From an uncultured Fibrobacter sp. (lineage in GTDB: Bacteria > Fibrobacterota > Fibrobacteria > Fibrobacterales > Fibrobacteraceae): DNA of 64,000 nucleotides. Under the pieces are notes generated by a model. That model did not search any database and was not told the origin of the DNA. It saw only the letters and a list, made by a program, of their open reading frames with translations. Position 1 is the first letter of the stretch. The number at the start of each line of letters is the position of its first letter. The stretch lies in assembly GCA_946414025.1 (NCBI GenBank), contig CAMKMX010000004.1, positions 51,982 to 115,981 on the forward strand. Direction: 5' to 3'. The position numbers and the translations under genes were made by a program. Below, in pieces: positions 8,092 to 19,747 of the stretch.

Positions 8092-10499
8092 TACTTACCT
8101 ATGACATCCAGGGGATACACGCAACGGAATCCAAGAGTTTCAGACCAATACCTGGGGTCTTCGTCATCCCTGACAGACATATTAAGCATCTTTTCCTTGT
8201 CTTTCCAGGAACCGCCCTTGTAAACCCTAGTGGAGCCGAACAGTGCGCCTGTCGGGTTAGAAGATTCCACCCAGAACGAAAGCATAAAGTACTTGTCGCG
8301 GGTCCATTCGGCCACATTGCCGGACATGTCATAAATGCCCCAGGCATTGGGTTTCTTGGTAGCCACCTGTTGCGGTCCATAGGCTTCATCTTCTTTACGC
8401 TTGTTGTAGGAGTTTTCCCTGTAGATGGCGTAAACAGATGGATCCGGAACAGAATCCAGCACCCAGGGTGATCCTTCGATACTCCCTGCACGGCCAGCAA
8501 ATTCCCACTGGGCCTCAGTCGGCAAGTCTCCACCGTTTACCTGGCACACCTTACGGGCGTTTTCCCAGTTGATGTTGTGGACCGGTTTTTGCGGGTGGAA
8601 GAAGGTTGACTTGTCCTTGACCCGTTCGGCAGAATCAACACGGAGCATAATCTTTTCCATGAGTTCCTGAGTCATTTCGGTCACCATCATGGCAAAGGGA
8701 GACATTTCCACCACATTGCCGTAGTAGCGGAACGAGCCAGAATCCAGAACCACCAACTTGCCGCGAAGGGGATCGTTCACGATTTTCTTTGCAGGTTCGG
8801 CCTGGCTTGAAGACGAAGGAATCTCCACCGAGGAAGAACTGACCACAGCCCCGGACGAAGAGGAAACCTCTTCTACCGCTGGAGGAACGGGCTTCGGGAA
8901 CAACCAGTCCTGGACTTCCTGCTGTTCAAAGATATACTGGGGCAACATGAAACTGCCCTGAGCTTCAATAATCTGGTCAGCGACCTGGATTTCCAATTTC
9001 ACATAGCGGTAATGGTGTCTCGTGAGGCCATCTTTCCCATAAATCCACACGGGCTTGTTGTTCTGCAAAGAAACGATAATCCTAGCGCTCCCGTCCGAGG
9101 CGGCAAGAAGCGCCGCCAAAGAATCAGAAGCATAGCCCGGAACATGTCCTTTCCAGGTTACGTCGTAACGGAAAACGGGCTGACTAAACTTGAGGATCAG
9201 GAAATCCGCCTGGGCCTTTGCCTGGACAGGCGCTATAGCCGATGCGCTAGAAGACGCGGGCAGATTTGCAGCCGGAGCGGCCGTTGAATCAGCTTTAACT
9301 GTAGAGTCCGAAGCAACCGTTGAATCAGCAGCAACCGCAGAATCCGTTGCAGCCACAGATTCCGCCGCAGGGGCAGGGACAACAGGATAGACCAGGACAG
9401 CACCAGCAGGCTCTGGCAAGGTTGTAACTGTGTCGTAGAAAATTGAATCGGGCACCAGGTAAAAGCGGGCCGGTAGCGCATGGAGACTATCGAATTTCTG
9501 CTTGAAGGCCTGGTCGATAGCAGAAACACCAGACAGCTTTGACTTACGCCACAAGTCCAAGGCCTCCGTATGCACCACATCGTAGCGGGTCGAATAGGCC
9601 TTGTAAGTAGGATCGGTCTCGTCGATTCCCACAGAAACCGCCAGTTTCTTAGGAGGATACACCTTGGCAAAATCGTTGGTATCTATAGAATTCAGCACCG
9701 AAATAAGTTCTCCAACATAGTTATCGTAGAGAACTTCCGTATATTCAAGATTCGGGGTGGCGGCAATCTGCTCCACCGTCACAGAAACAGGACTTGTCGC
9801 AGGCGCGACCGATTGAATCTGAACAAGATTGGGTTTGAAAAGCAAAGTCTTTCCACTCTGGACCATTCCAATATCCGTAAACGGTATAAAACCGTCTGCC
9901 GAGAATACAAAGGCATAGGGACCGGGTGCTACTGGAGAAATGGTCTTACCCACATTGCGAAGCCTGCTGTCCAGAGACGATATCTTTATGGCCTTGATGG
10001 AACTTTCCACCTTGACAACACCCGGGAGCGGGTCTTCGTTCAGCACCTGCCAACGACCGTTCTTCATGAAAAGCAGCTTGGGCACTCTAGGAGAATAGAT
10101 GTAGTCCTTGTCGAAATAGATATCCTTTTCATCCTGGAAGGCCTTGGAATTCTTGGTGGGGTAAAAACGCAACCGAATCACATCAAATGCAGTGAGCTGG
10201 TTCTTTTCCAGACTAAAGGCATGAAGTCGTCCATAATTCGCAGGATCGACCTTCCCTTGGACCCAGTAGTATTCCTTGGGGGTTTTCTTGTGACGCAAAA
10301 AGAGGGCGTTTTCCTTCAAGGGCAGCGTAGGTGCAGTAGTCGTCACCGAACCAGGTATCCTGATGGCCATTTCGGGAAAGGGCTCAAAGAGTTCCCCGAC
10401 CTTGTACTGTTCCTCGGCCACCCTAAACATCTTGTCGCCATCGGCAAGAGCCAACACCGGCAACAAAAGCAAAACGGGCAGAATGCGCAACAAATGCAT
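8091..10499 (-). CDS. Secreted protein with PEGA-like and FGE-sulfatase (SUMF1) domains
   Basis: 802 residues. A signal peptide (about 1-19, ALA-D cleavage) comes first. Around 180-215 a PEGA-like beta unit (GPYAFVFSADGFIPFTD) is seen. An Ala/Ser/Asp-rich linker covers about 375-420 and a Ser-rich linker about 545-570. The last 210 residues form an FGE-sulfatase domain: LPTEAQWEFAGRAG, GIYDMSGNVAEWT, RVYKGGSW and LGFRCV. The paired cysteines that make formylglycine in true FGE are absent, so it is probably a binding or structural version, as in many bacterial envelope proteins. CAGGAG lies before the ATG. The role is unknown. Confidence 0.82.
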   Translation of the reverse strand: MHLLRILPVLLLLPVLALADGDKMFRVAEEQYKVGELFEPFPEMAIRIPGSVTTTAPTLPLKENALFLRHKKTPKEYYWVQGKVDPANYGRLHAFSLEKNQLTAFDVIRLRFYPTKNSKAFQDEKDIYFDKDYIYSPRVPKLLFMKNGRWQVLNEDPLPGVVKVESSIKAIKISSLDSRLRNVGKTISPVAPGPYAFVFSADGFIPFTDIGMVQSGKTLLFKPNLVQIQSVAPATSPVSVTVEQIAATPNLEYTEVLYDNYVGELISVLNSIDTNDFAKVYPPKKLAVSVGIDETDPTYKAYSTRYDVVHTEALDLWRKSKLSGVSAIDQAFKQKFDSLHALPARFYLVPDSIFYDTVTTLPEPAGAVLVYPVVPAPAAESVAATDSAVAADSTVASDSTVKADSTAAPAANLPASSSASAIAPVQAKAQADFLILKFSQPVFRYDVTWKGHVPGYASDSLAALLAASDGSARIIVSLQNNKPVWIYGKDGLTRHHYRYVKLEIQVADQIIEAQGSFMLPQYIFEQQEVQDWLFPKPVPPAVEEVSSSSGAVVSSSSVEIPSSSSQAEPAKKIVNDPLRGKLVVLDSGSFRYYGNVVEMSPFAMMVTEMTQELMEKIMLRVDSAERVKDKSTFFHPQKPVHNINWENARKVCQVNGGDLPTEAQWEFAGRAGSIEGSPWVLDSVPDPSVYAIYRENSYNKRKEDEAYGPQQVATKKPNAWGIYDMSGNVAEWTRDKYFMLSFWVESSNPTGALFGSTRVYKGGSWKDKEKMLNMSVRDDEDPRYWSETLGFRCVYPLDVIGK

Positions 10500-10576
10500 A
10501 ATCGCTCCTGTAAATTCTCCTAGACGTCGCCTCTCGGCGGCTATTTTCAGAAAAGATAATTACTTGGGGCGATTTT

Positions 10577-10605
10577 CATAACCGAAAAGCCGCTCCTACG
10601 GCCGA
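10577..10605 (-). terminator. Weak terminator after uvrA
   Basis: On the minus strand GCCG-TAGGAG-CGGC is followed by TTTTCGG just past the uvrA stop. The stem is short, so confidence is modest. The rest of the 110-base gap before 10500 holds only the leader of the FGE gene. Confidence 0.4.
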
Positions 10606-10609
10606 AAAA

Positions 10610-13600
10610 TCAGTTATTTGCGCCCATTTTCAGCAAATAACCGCCCTGACTACCGCCAGTGGGGCCCAATTCCACCTTCCAGTCCGCCATGCGGATAATG
10701 TCGGGGTGATGCTCAATGACAATCAGGGTGTCGCCACGGGCAGACAGGCGACGCAACAGGTTCCAGAGAATCTGGATATCCTTCAGGTGGAGCCCCGTGG
10801 TGGGTTCGTCCAGCAGGTATACCATCTCCCCCGCCGATTTCCGGGAAAGTTCCGCCGCAAGTTTCAGCCGCTGGGACTCGCCACCCGAAAGGGTGGTGAC
10901 CGGCTGGCCCAGCCTCAGGTAACCGAGGCCCACGTCCCGCAGGCATTCCAGCTTGGGCAAGATTTTCGGCTGGTCCTTGAAGAACTCGCAGGCTTCGTCG
11001 ATACGCAGGTCCAGAACATCGGCGATGTTCTTGCCCTTGAAAGTAACAGTAAGGGTTTCCTGGTTGTAACGCTTACCGCCGCAGACTTCGCAGGTTTCCC
11101 AGATATCCGAAAGGAAATGCATTTCCACCGAGATGGCGCCGCGACCTTCGCAGGCCTCGCAGCGGCCACGGGCCAAGTTGTAACTGAAACGGCCGTAGTC
11201 AAAGCCCTTCACCTTGGCCTGTGGCAGTTTGGCGAATAGCTTGCGTATGTCGTCAAACACGCCCGTGTAGCTCGCGGGCGTGCTGCGAGGCGTTCCGGAG
11301 ATTGGACTCTGGTCCACCAGCAACACCTCGCCGCTTTGCTTTTTGCGGCCTCGGGCCTGGAACTTCTTTTTCAGGGCCGGGAAAATTTCATCTACCACCA
11401 TGGAGCTCTTGCCCGAACCGGACACGCCACAGACCACGCTGATGGCGCCCTTCGGGAACTTGACGGAAAGGTTCTTCAGGTTGTTTTTCTTGAGCCCCTT
11501 GAACTCGTAGAACTCCGAATCTTCGGTAACGGGGCGAACCGCCATCTGGTTTGTCACGGGAATAGAACCCGTAAGGTACTTGACAGTCTCGCTCCGGGGG
11601 AACTGCTGCAGGGCGTAGGGCTTGGAAAGCTGCTTTGGAGAGCCTTCCGCCACCACCTCACCGCCAAATTCACCAGCTGCAGGACCCATGTCGATGATGT
11701 GGTCCGCCGCCTGCATCATCTTCATGTCGTGTTCCACCACCACCAGGGTGTTTCCCAAGTCCCGCAAACGGTACAGAGAATCTAGCAGCTTGGCGGTATC
11801 GCTTTCGTGGAGGCCTACCGTGGGTTCGTCCAAAACGTAGAGCACTCCTTCGAGACCGCTACCGATCTGGCTTGCGAGACGGATACGCTGGGACTCGCCA
11901 CCGCTCAGGGTGTCGCCCGCGCGGTCAAGCCCGATGTAGCCAAGGCCCACACTGATGAGGAACTCCAGACGGCCGATGATTTCACGGAACAGGGGCTCCG
12001 CCACCGTCTTCTTACTTTCACCGTTCTTTTCGTCCTTGAAATTTACATGGGTGAACCAGTCCAGGGCCTCGGAAATACTCATGTGGTGGACATCCATGAT
12101 ATTCTTGCCCGCGATACGCACGGCAAGGTATTCGGGCTTGAGCCTTTCCCCGTGGCAATCGGGGCAGACTTCGCCATCCTTGAAATGTCCAAGACCAAGG
12201 CAGGTATCACAGGCGCCCCAGTGGGTATTGAAACTGAAATGCTTGGGATTGAGGGCAGAAGCCATGTACCAGCCGCAATCAGGGCAGCCCGGCTTTTCGG
12301 AACAGGCGAGGCGTCCGCCCTTTTCGTCTTCTACATACAGGATTCCGTTACCGTCACGGTAGCCCCGTTCAAAGGCCTCTACCAAGCGGGCACGGTTGGA
12401 TTCCTTGACCACCACGCAGTCCACCACGGCCAAAAGCTGACGCTCCCGGGTAGGGATTTTCGGCAGCGGGAGCTCTACCAGTTTCTTGCCCAGGTAAGCC
12501 TTGCGGTATCCCTTTTCCGTCAGGATTTTAGACAACTTAATCACATCGTTGATTTCGAAAGGAGCAAGCACCGTCACCATCTTGTTCAGGTCACGGTCAA
12601 AGGCATACTGCATCAGGTCACCCGCGGAGTACGAATTCACAGGCTTCCCGCAATGCAAGCAATGCGGCGTGCCGACCCTCGCCCACAAAATGCGGAAATA
12701 GTCGTAAATCTCGGTGAGGGTCGCCACCGTACTCCGCGGACTCTTGCTGGCGCTTTTCTGGTCGATGGCGATAGCCGGGGCAAGTCCCGTGATGGAATCG
12801 ATACTCCCGTGGTCAGGACGGCCAAGGAAGCGACGGGCGTAAGTACTGAGGGTCTCCACAAAGCGGCGCTGGCCCTCGCTAAAGAGGGTATGGAAAGCGA
12901 GGCTGGACTTGCCCGAACCCGAAACTCCGGTGATTACCGTAAGCTTGTGCCGGGGAATAGTGACATCGATGTTTTTCAGGTTGTGCTTGCGGGCACCGTG
13001 CACCTCCATATCCAGGGAGTAGGCCTCCCCCGCCTTGAGGGACCTGTCGAACTGCTTGTTCTCCCCATGCTTTTTCAAAAGCACAGGCGCCAGGTATTTG
13101 CCGGTCTGGCTTTTCTTGTTCTTTGCAATCTGCTCCGGAGTGCCTACGGCCACGATGCGTCCGCCGCCTACACCCGCTTCGGGCCCGAGGTCGATAATCC
13201 AGTCGGCGCACTTGATCACATCCAGATTGTGCTCAATGACCACCACGCTGTTCCCGAGACTCCGCAAGCGGTTCAGGCATTCCAAGAGCCTGCGGATATC
13301 TTCAAAGTGCAGACCCGTAGTGGGTTCGTCCAGCAGGTAAAGGGTCTTGCCCGTGCCCGGGCGACGCAGTTCCGAGGCAATCTTGATGCGCTGGGCCTCG
13401 CCGCCGCTGAGGGTGGTAGAAGGCTGGCCAAGCGTCAGGTAACCCAGGCCCACTTCCTTGAGCAAGTTCAAGGGTTCTGCAATCTTCGGCAGGTCCTTGA
13501 AAAATTCCGCCGCATCGGCAATGCTCATTTCCAGAATTTCGGAAATATTCTTGCCCTTGAAATAGATTTCGCGGGTGGCATCGTTAAAACGCTTGCCGTC

Positions 13601-15883
13601 GCACACATCGCAGGTCACCTGCACACTGGGCAAAATGTGCATGTCCACCACTTTTACGCCCGCCCCTTCGCAAGCGTCACAGCGACCGCCCTTCACGTTA
13701 AAGCTGAAACGGCTCTTGGTGTAGCCACGAACCTTACTTTCGGGCAGGCTACCGAACAGGTCGCGGATATCGTCCCAAATCTTCGTGTAGGTCGCCGGAT
13801 TGCTCCGGGGCGTGCGACCGATAGGCGTCTGGTCGATTTCAATCACCTTGTCGATGTTCTCGAGACCTTCCAGATGGTCGAACTTGCCCACAGGCTCTTC
13901 GGAGTTGTAAAACACTCGGGCGAGTTCACGACGCAGAATCTGGTTTACGAGAGTGCTCTTGCCGGAGCCCGAGACGCCCGTCACTACAGTGAAGGCGCCG
14001 TCCAGCGGGATTTCCACGTCGATGTTCTTCAGGTTGTTTTCGGATGCGCCGCAGATTTTCAGTTTGTGGGTATTCTTGTCAATCCTCTTGCGGTTTGCCG
14101 GAATCTCGATGGCCTTGCGACCGCTCAGGTAGGCGCCCGTAAGCGAAGACTTGTTCTTTTCCAGTTCTTCTACAGTTCCGGCCGCCAAAATCCGGCCACC
14201 TTCTACGCCGGCACCGGGCCCCACGTCTATGACGCAGTCGGCGTGACGCATGGTGTCTTCGTCGTGCTCCACGATGACCAGGCTGTTGCCCTGGGCTCGC
14301 AGGTGCTCCAGCATTTCCAGGAGCTTGTCGTTATCCCGCGGGTGGAGCCCGATACTGGGTTCGTCCAGAATGTAAAGCACCCCCTGGAGCCCAGCCCCTA
14401 CGGCACTGGCCAGGCGGATTCGCTGGGCCTCGCCACCACTCAGGGTAGAAGCCTTGCGGCTGATGTTCAGGTAGCCAAGGCCAACAGTCCTCAAAAAGTT
14501 CAGGCGACCCCGGATTTCGCGGAAGATTTCCTTGCCTATCCGCAGTTCCTTTTCGGAAAGTTTCAAGCCGTTGAAAAAATCGGCCGACTTATCGACGGAC
14601 CAATCCGTCAGTTCCGTGATATTGTGGCCATGAAACTCCACCGCATTCGCCATGCGGTTGATGCGGGTGCCTCCACACTCGGGGCATACTCCGATTTTCA
14701 TGAACTTGCGGAAATGGAAAATATGCCACATGTCCCACAGTTCCTGCATCACGGAGACCACACCGCTTTCGTTGCCACTGGGAGGGCCGTACAAGAAGGC
14801 GTGGCGCTGCTTTTCGGTCAGTTTTTTCCAGGGAGTATCCAGGGAGCAGTGCATCTCGTTGGCGATGGTCCGCAAGTTCCGCCAGCCAAAATCAGAAAAG
14901 ATAATCGTGCCCGTGTCCTTCTTTTGGCAAGCAAAACAGCCCTGCTTGATAGAAAGGTTCGGGTCGGGCACTACCAGGTTCAGGTCGAACTCGCAACTTT
15001 CTCCCATGCCCTTGCAGGCGGGACAGCGACCCTTGGGGTCATTAAAGCTGAAGAACCGGGGTTCCAGTTCCGGAATAGAGATACCGCACTTGGGGCAAGC
15101 CAACTCCGTACCCTGCAGGCGGTATTCCTCCTTCGCATTTCCCGCTCCATCCTTGCCCTCGCTCGACGACAGCAAAAAACTCACCAGTTTTCCGCCGGTC
15201 AGCTTCAGCGCCCCTTCCAGAGCCTCCCGCAGGCGGCTCATGTTCTTGCGTTCAAGCGTCATGCGGTCGATGACCGCCTCGATGGTGTGCTTCTCGTAAC
15301 GCACCAGGGCAGGCACTTCTTCGATCCTGTAGATTTCGCCATCCACCCGGGCGCGCACAAAACCGTCTTCCTTGAGTTCAGCAAGTTCCTTGCGGTATTC
15401 GCCCTTGCGTTCCTGCACAATGGGGGCCATCACCGTAATCTGCTTGCCCTCATCGCCTACATACAAATTATCTACAATCTGGTCCACGGTCTGAGCCTTG
15501 ATGACCCGGCCGCACTTGGGGCAGTGAGGCACGCCCAGTCGGGCAAAAAGCAGGCGGTAATGGTCCAGAATCTCTACCACCGTACCCACGGTACTACGGG
15601 GGTTCCGGTTCACCGTTTTCTGGTCGATGGAAATCGTAGGCGAAATGCCGCGAACGCTCTCCACCTCGGGGTGTTTCATGCGACCGATGAACTGACGGGC
15701 GTAAGCAGACAGGGATTCTACGAAGCGGCGCTGGCCCTCCTGAAACACCGTATCAAAAGCGAGGCTGGACTTGCCCGAACCCGAAACGCCGGTCACCACC
15801 ACTATAGAATCGCGGGGAATCTTCAAATCCACATGTTGCAGGTTGTGTTCGTGGGCGTCGCGGATATCGATAAACTTGGTCAT
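10610..15883 (-). CDS. uvrA: Double-length UvrA excinuclease ATPase (two UvrA units in one chain)
   Basis: 1757 residues from the ATG at 15883, about twice the usual 940. Two complete UvrA units follow each other, about 1-935 and 955-1757. All four ATPase sites look intact. Walker A is GVSGSGKS in each (near 31, 636, 988, 1486). The signatures are [39 protein letters not shown] and [13 protein letters not shown], each with an LDEP Walker B. CxxC zinc fingers are kept in both units (CPKC, CPAC, CDAC; CLHC, CPDC, CEAC). UvrA finds bulky DNA lesions and loads UvrB. UvrA normally works as a dimer, so this chain could be a covalent dimer. Double-length UvrA is also known in Chlamydia. No SOS-type box is clear upstream. 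Confidence 0.95.
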   Translation of the reverse strand: MTKFIDIRDAHEHNLQHVDLKIPRDSIVVVTGVSGSGKSSLAFDTVFQEGQRRFVESLSAYARQFIGRMKHPEVESVRGISPTISIDQKTVNRNPRSTVGTVVEILDHYRLLFARLGVPHCPKCGRVIKAQTVDQIVDNLYVGDEGKQITVMAPIVQERKGEYRKELAELKEDGFVRARVDGEIYRIEEVPALVRYEKHTIEAVIDRMTLERKNMSRLREALEGALKLTGGKLVSFLLSSSEGKDGAGNAKEEYRLQGTELACPKCGISIPELEPRFFSFNDPKGRCPACKGMGESCEFDLNLVVPDPNLSIKQGCFACQKKDTGTIIFSDFGWRNLRTIANEMHCSLDTPWKKLTEKQRHAFLYGPPSGNESGVVSVMQELWDMWHIFHFRKFMKIGVCPECGGTRINRMANAVEFHGHNITELTDWSVDKSADFFNGLKLSEKELRIGKEIFREIRGRLNFLRTVGLGYLNISRKASTLSGGEAQRIRLASAVGAGLQGVLYILDEPSIGLHPRDNDKLLEMLEHLRAQGNSLVIVEHDEDTMRHADCVIDVGPGAGVEGGRILAAGTVEELEKNKSSLTGAYLSGRKAIEIPANRKRIDKNTHKLKICGASENNLKNIDVEIPLDGAFTVVTGVSGSGKSTLVNQILRRELARVFYNSEEPVGKFDHLEGLENIDKVIEIDQTPIGRTPRSNPATYTKIWDDIRDLFGSLPESKVRGYTKSRFSFNVKGGRCDACEGAGVKVVDMHILPSVQVTCDVCDGKRFNDATREIYFKGKNISEILEMSIADAAEFFKDLPKIAEPLNLLKEVGLGYLTLGQPSTTLSGGEAQRIKIASELRRPGTGKTLYLLDEPTTGLHFEDIRRLLECLNRLRSLGNSVVVIEHNLDVIKCADWIIDLGPEAGVGGGRIVAVGTPEQIAKNKKSQTGKYLAPVLLKKHGENKQFDRSLKAGEAYSLDMEVHGARKHNLKNIDVTIPRHKLTVITGVSGSGKSSLAFHTLFSEGQRRFVETLSTYARRFLGRPDHGSIDSITGLAPAIAIDQKSASKSPRSTVATLTEIYDYFRILWARVGTPHCLHCGKPVNSYSAGDLMQYAFDRDLNKMVTVLAPFEINDVIKLSKILTEKGYRKAYLGKKLVELPLPKIPTRERQLLAVVDCVVVKESNRARLVEAFERGYRDGNGILYVEDEKGGRLACSEKPGCPDCGWYMASALNPKHFSFNTHWGACDTCLGLGHFKDGEVCPDCHGERLKPEYLAVRIAGKNIMDVHHMSISEALDWFTHVNFKDEKNGESKKTVAEPLFREIIGRLEFLISVGLGYIGLDRAGDTLSGGESQRIRLASQIGSGLEGVLYVLDEPTVGLHESDTAKLLDSLYRLRDLGNTLVVVEHDMKMMQAADHIIDMGPAAGEFGGEVVAEGSPKQLSKPYALQQFPRSETVKYLTGSIPVTNQMAVRPVTEDSEFYEFKGLKKNNLKNLSVKFPKGAISVVCGVSGSGKSSMVVDEIFPALKKKFQARGRKKQSGEVLLVDQSPISGTPRSTPASYTGVFDDIRKLFAKLPQAKVKGFDYGRFSYNLARGRCEACEGRGAISVEMHFLSDIWETCEVCGGKRYNQETLTVTFKGKNIADVLDLRIDEACEFFKDQPKILPKLECLRDVGLGYLRLGQPVTTLSGGESQRLKLAAELSRKSAGEMVYLLDEPTTGLHLKDIQILWNLLRRLSARGDTLIVIEHHPDIIRMADWKVELGPTGGSQGGYLLKMGANN

Positions 15884-15961
15884 AGAATTAAAAATGAGAA
15901 ATTTTTTCGACCACAAAGATAGTGAACATTTGGATATTATTCAAGTTCCATTTTGCTTACC

Positions 15962-15990
15962 TTGCCAAAAAAGGGCTTTTTAGCTATATT
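15962..15990 (+). promoter_or_regulatory. Promoter of tRNA-Ala
   Basis: TTGCCA (15962-15967), a 17-base spacer and TATATT (15985-15990). The predicted start is about 8 bases before the tRNA. Confidence 0.75.
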
Positions 15991-16005
15991 CGGCACTCAC
16001 CTAAC

Positions 16006-16078
16006 GGGGATATAGCTCAGTTGGTAGAGCGACAGGTTCGCAATCTGTAGGTCATGGGTTCGACTCCCACTATCTCCA
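16006..16078 (+). tRNA. tRNA-Ala (anticodon CGC)
   Basis: 73 bases that fold as a cloverleaf: acceptor GGGGATA / TATCTCC, D-arm GCTC...GAGC, and anticodon stem ACAGG/TCTGT with loop TTCGCAA (anticodon CGC at 16039-16041, reading GCG). The T-loop is TTCGACT. The G3:U70 pair, the main alanine identity element, is present. The outer T-stem pair is an A-C mismatch. CCA is not encoded: the gene is followed by CT. Confidence 0.95.
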
Positions 16079-16081
16079 CTC

Positions 16082-16111
16082 AAAAGAGGCAGACTATCGT
16101 CTGCCTCTTTT
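16082..16111 (+). terminator. Terminator of tRNA-Ala
   Basis: Perfect 13-bp stem AAAAGAGGCAGAC / GTCTGCCTCTTTT with a TATC loop, ending in a T tract. Confidence 0.92.
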
Positions 16112-16180
16112 GTTACATAACAAGACCGTTCGCGCTAAATTCCGGTACAAATTCTCCGGTCTGCGCTCACTCTCGCAACC

Positions 16181-16241
16181 GCCCTCGATTAATATCGAGG
16201 GCTTTGTTGCTCACGGTCGGCATTTTGCCGGCCTTTTGTTT
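16181..16241 (+). terminator. Two further hairpins after the tRNA, the second terminator-like
   Basis: GCCCTCGAT-TAAT-ATCGAGGGC (16181-16202) is a perfect 9-bp hairpin. GGTCGGCA-TTT-TGCCGGCC (16215-16233) follows, then TTTTGTTTT. The tRNA already has its own terminator, so these may end a separate small transcript from 16112-16180 or serve the convergent gene. No coding region is seen in 16112-16270. Confidence 0.5.
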
Positions 16242-16270
16242 TGTACCTTCGCCCGGTAATCAGCCCGCAC

Positions 16271-17218
16271 CTAGGCAAAATAGACAAAACTGGTCTTTTT
16301 CAGTTCCTTCAGGGATGTCAGCACCGCATGGTCCGGGCCATTCAGGGCAGACAACGCAGAACAGATGCTTTGCTCCAGTTCGGCTTCACTTTGCCCGTGG
16401 AACATGGCGTAAACATTATAGGGGAAACCTTCGAAAGGGCTGCGCTCGTAGCAGTGGGAAACGTGAGAGTTTTCGGCCAACAGCGCTCCCGCCCGTTCCG
16501 TGTCCGCAACGGCAAGGCACACCATGGCATTTGCCTCAAAACCCGCCTGCTGGTGTCTGAGGACTGCCCCGAATCTGCGCATGATTTTTTGATCCAAATC
16601 ACCGCGGATTTCGGCGACGTCTATTCCCAAATCAGAGAAGGGCGTTTTGGTGTGGAGAATATCCTGGCACAGGAGGTTGATCCGGCGACGGTCCTTTGCC
16701 TCAGGGACAAAGGGTTCGGCACCTTTCGAATCCAGCTTATCAACAACCTTACTTTCCGTGGCCTGGCCCGACGCAGCCTTCATCACCGTATTGATCTTGA
16801 ACATCTTGCTGGCCGAGAGCACATGGGCATCGTGCAGGGCCGTTTCCGCCTCCAGGCCCCGGACCGTTTCCTGAATTTCGAACTCCGACCGGGCGATGAC
16901 GGTGAACCAAACGTTGTAGGCGTGACTCCGGACATAGTTGTGGGTGATGGCTGGAATCTTATCCACCGCCGCTGCAAAACCTTCCAGTTTATCTTCGCTC
17001 ACCACTCCCGTGCAGAGTCTGGAGATGTAGCCCAACCTGCGGGAGTCATAGACGCCACCCAGACGACGGATGACGCCGGACTTGCGAAGGCGTTCCACGC
17101 TATCGAAAGCCTCTTCTTCTGAAACGCCAAGAAGCCTTCCCAGCGCGGCGTAGGGGCGTTCCTCCAGCGGGAAACCGTCCTGGACAATTTCCAGAATTTT
17201 CCGGTCTAGAGCTTCCAA
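16271..17218 (-). CDS. ahbAB: Siroheme decarboxylase, AhbA-AhbB fusion
   Basis: 315 residues made of two Lrp/AsnC-like halves. The first half (about 1-150) has a winged-helix start and the AhbA motifs SGVIRRLGGVYDSRRLGY and THNYVRSHAYNVWFT. The second half (about 175-315) has the AhbB motifs RRFGAVLRHQQAGFEANAM and SHCYERSPFEGFPYNVYAMF. AhbA and AhbB normally form a two-subunit enzyme that decarboxylates siroheme to 12,18-didecarboxysiroheme in the alternative heme route; here both sit in one chain. The start is TTG, supported by AGGGGATTCTC just before it, and overlaps the upstream gene by 13 bases. Siroheme-forming genes lie at 23.2-25.7 kb. Confidence 0.85.
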   Translation of the reverse strand: MEALDRKILEIVQDGFPLEERPYAALGRLLGVSEEEAFDSVERLRKSGVIRRLGGVYDSRRLGYISRLCTGVVSEDKLEGFAAAVDKIPAITHNYVRSHAYNVWFTVIARSEFEIQETVRGLEAETALHDAHVLSASKMFKINTVMKAASGQATESKVVDKLDSKGAEPFVPEAKDRRRINLLCQDILHTKTPFSDLGIDVAEIRGDLDQKIMRRFGAVLRHQQAGFEANAMVCLAVADTERAGALLAENSHVSHCYERSPFEGFPYNVYAMFHGQSEAELEQSICSALSALNGPDHAVLTSLKELKKTSFVYFA

Positions 17219-18111
17219 GAGAATCCCCTACCCCGGATTTCGTCCTTCACGGTTTCGCCCGCCTGGACAGCAGCTCCCGCAAACAAGATGGAGTTTTCCA
17301 CACGAGCGCCTTCGGGCAGATCCACTCCATTTTGGACAACTGAACAGCCGACCTTCGAAATGCGACTCTGCACCGTTGAATGCAGATGGTCGCCGACCCA
17401 GCTGTTCAGCCCCAATTCCTGCAGGCGGGCGTCGCAGGCAGCCTTCAGGCCCGCGGGGCTTCCCATGTCTATCCAGGTGGCATCCATCTGGCTGCAGTCC
17501 ACATAAATCGGGTGACCTGCCGCAAGTTCCTGTTTCCAGAATTCCCGGATGTCGAACTCACCGTCCTTGATGCGGGCAAGGGCCGCATCGCTGTACCAGG
17601 ACACTCCCGAGAAGGTGGCGGGTTTGCCCTGTTCTGAACCGAAACGGCCTGCCACACCGGCCAAATGTCCGTTTCCGTCGACACGGAAGGTATTTACCTG
17701 AGGGAACTCCACCGCCAAGAGCGCCACGTCGCAGCGGTCGCGGCGGGCATTCTCCATAAATTTATTCAAGTCGAAACGGCAGTAGGCGTCGCCGTTCATC
17801 ACCAGGAGCCCGCCGCGGTAACCTTCGTTGTATATGCGTTTCAGGGGGCCTGCGGTCCCGAGGATTTCCGGCTCTTTCCAAACTTTCTCGAACCCGAGAC
17901 GCGTACCTTCGGCTATCACCTGTTCTGCAAGATAATGGGCGTTGGCATGGAGCCGCACAGGCCCAAGCTCCCTGGCACGAATCGCCTGGATTTCCAGGAT
18001 GCTCTTGTCCACCACAGGCACTAACGGCTTGGGCATGTCTTCGGTCAATGGCCGAAGCCTCGTGCCGAGGCCAGCCGCAAGAATCAAGACATTGAGTTTT
18101 TCCCTTTCCAA
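17206..18111 (-). CDS. Nucleotidyltransferase (NDP-sugar pyrophosphorylase, MurU-like)
   Basis: About 301 residues. The N-terminus has the sugar-nucleotide pyrophosphorylase signature LILAAGLGTRLRPLTEDMPKP. The metal-site Asp is in MNGDAY and the product loop is EPEILGTAGPLKR. The C-terminal part has hexapeptide-like turns (VGCSVVQNGVDLPEGARVEN), suggesting a short left-handed beta-helix tail. It probably activates a sugar-1-phosphate for cell-wall recycling or polysaccharide synthesis; the sugar cannot be told. A start at the TTG at 18111 places the P-loop near the N-terminus as in relatives. An ATG at 18168 adds 19 unconserved residues and overlaps a TATAAC-like -10. It follows guaB closely. 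Confidence 0.8.
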   Translation of the reverse strand: MEREKLNVLILAAGLGTRLRPLTEDMPKPLVPVVDKSILEIQAIRARELGPVRLHANAHYLAEQVIAEGTRLGFEKVWKEPEILGTAGPLKRIYNEGYRGGLLVMNGDAYCRFDLNKFMENARRDRCDVALLAVEFPQVNTFRVDGNGHLAGVAGRFGSEQGKPATFSGVSWYSDAALARIKDGEFDIREFWKQELAAGHPIYVDCSQMDATWIDMGSPAGLKAACDARLQELGLNSWVGDHLHSTVQSRISKVGCSVVQNGVDLPEGARVENSILFAGAAVQAGETVKDEIRGRGFSWKL

Positions 18112-18205
18112 ATTCTTCTCTTTCGTTTCGTTATAATAAGGGCCAAGTAAAAAACGCCCACAGGCCATACCCGAGGACGTTAAAAAAAATCAAACCATCA
18201 CGGGA

Positions 18206-19728
<1,523 letters not shown>

Positions 19729-19747
19729 AAAAAAGCGTAAAAAAAGC

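Noticed and set aside
11807..15922. A 1371-codon open frame on the plus strand
   Set aside because: It lies fully opposite uvrA, has no recognisable domain or ribosome site, and arises from the GC-rich third positions of that gene.
15905..15940. LexA-like box before uvrA
   Set aside because: TGAACATTTGGATA differs from the recA and helicase boxes at several core positions.
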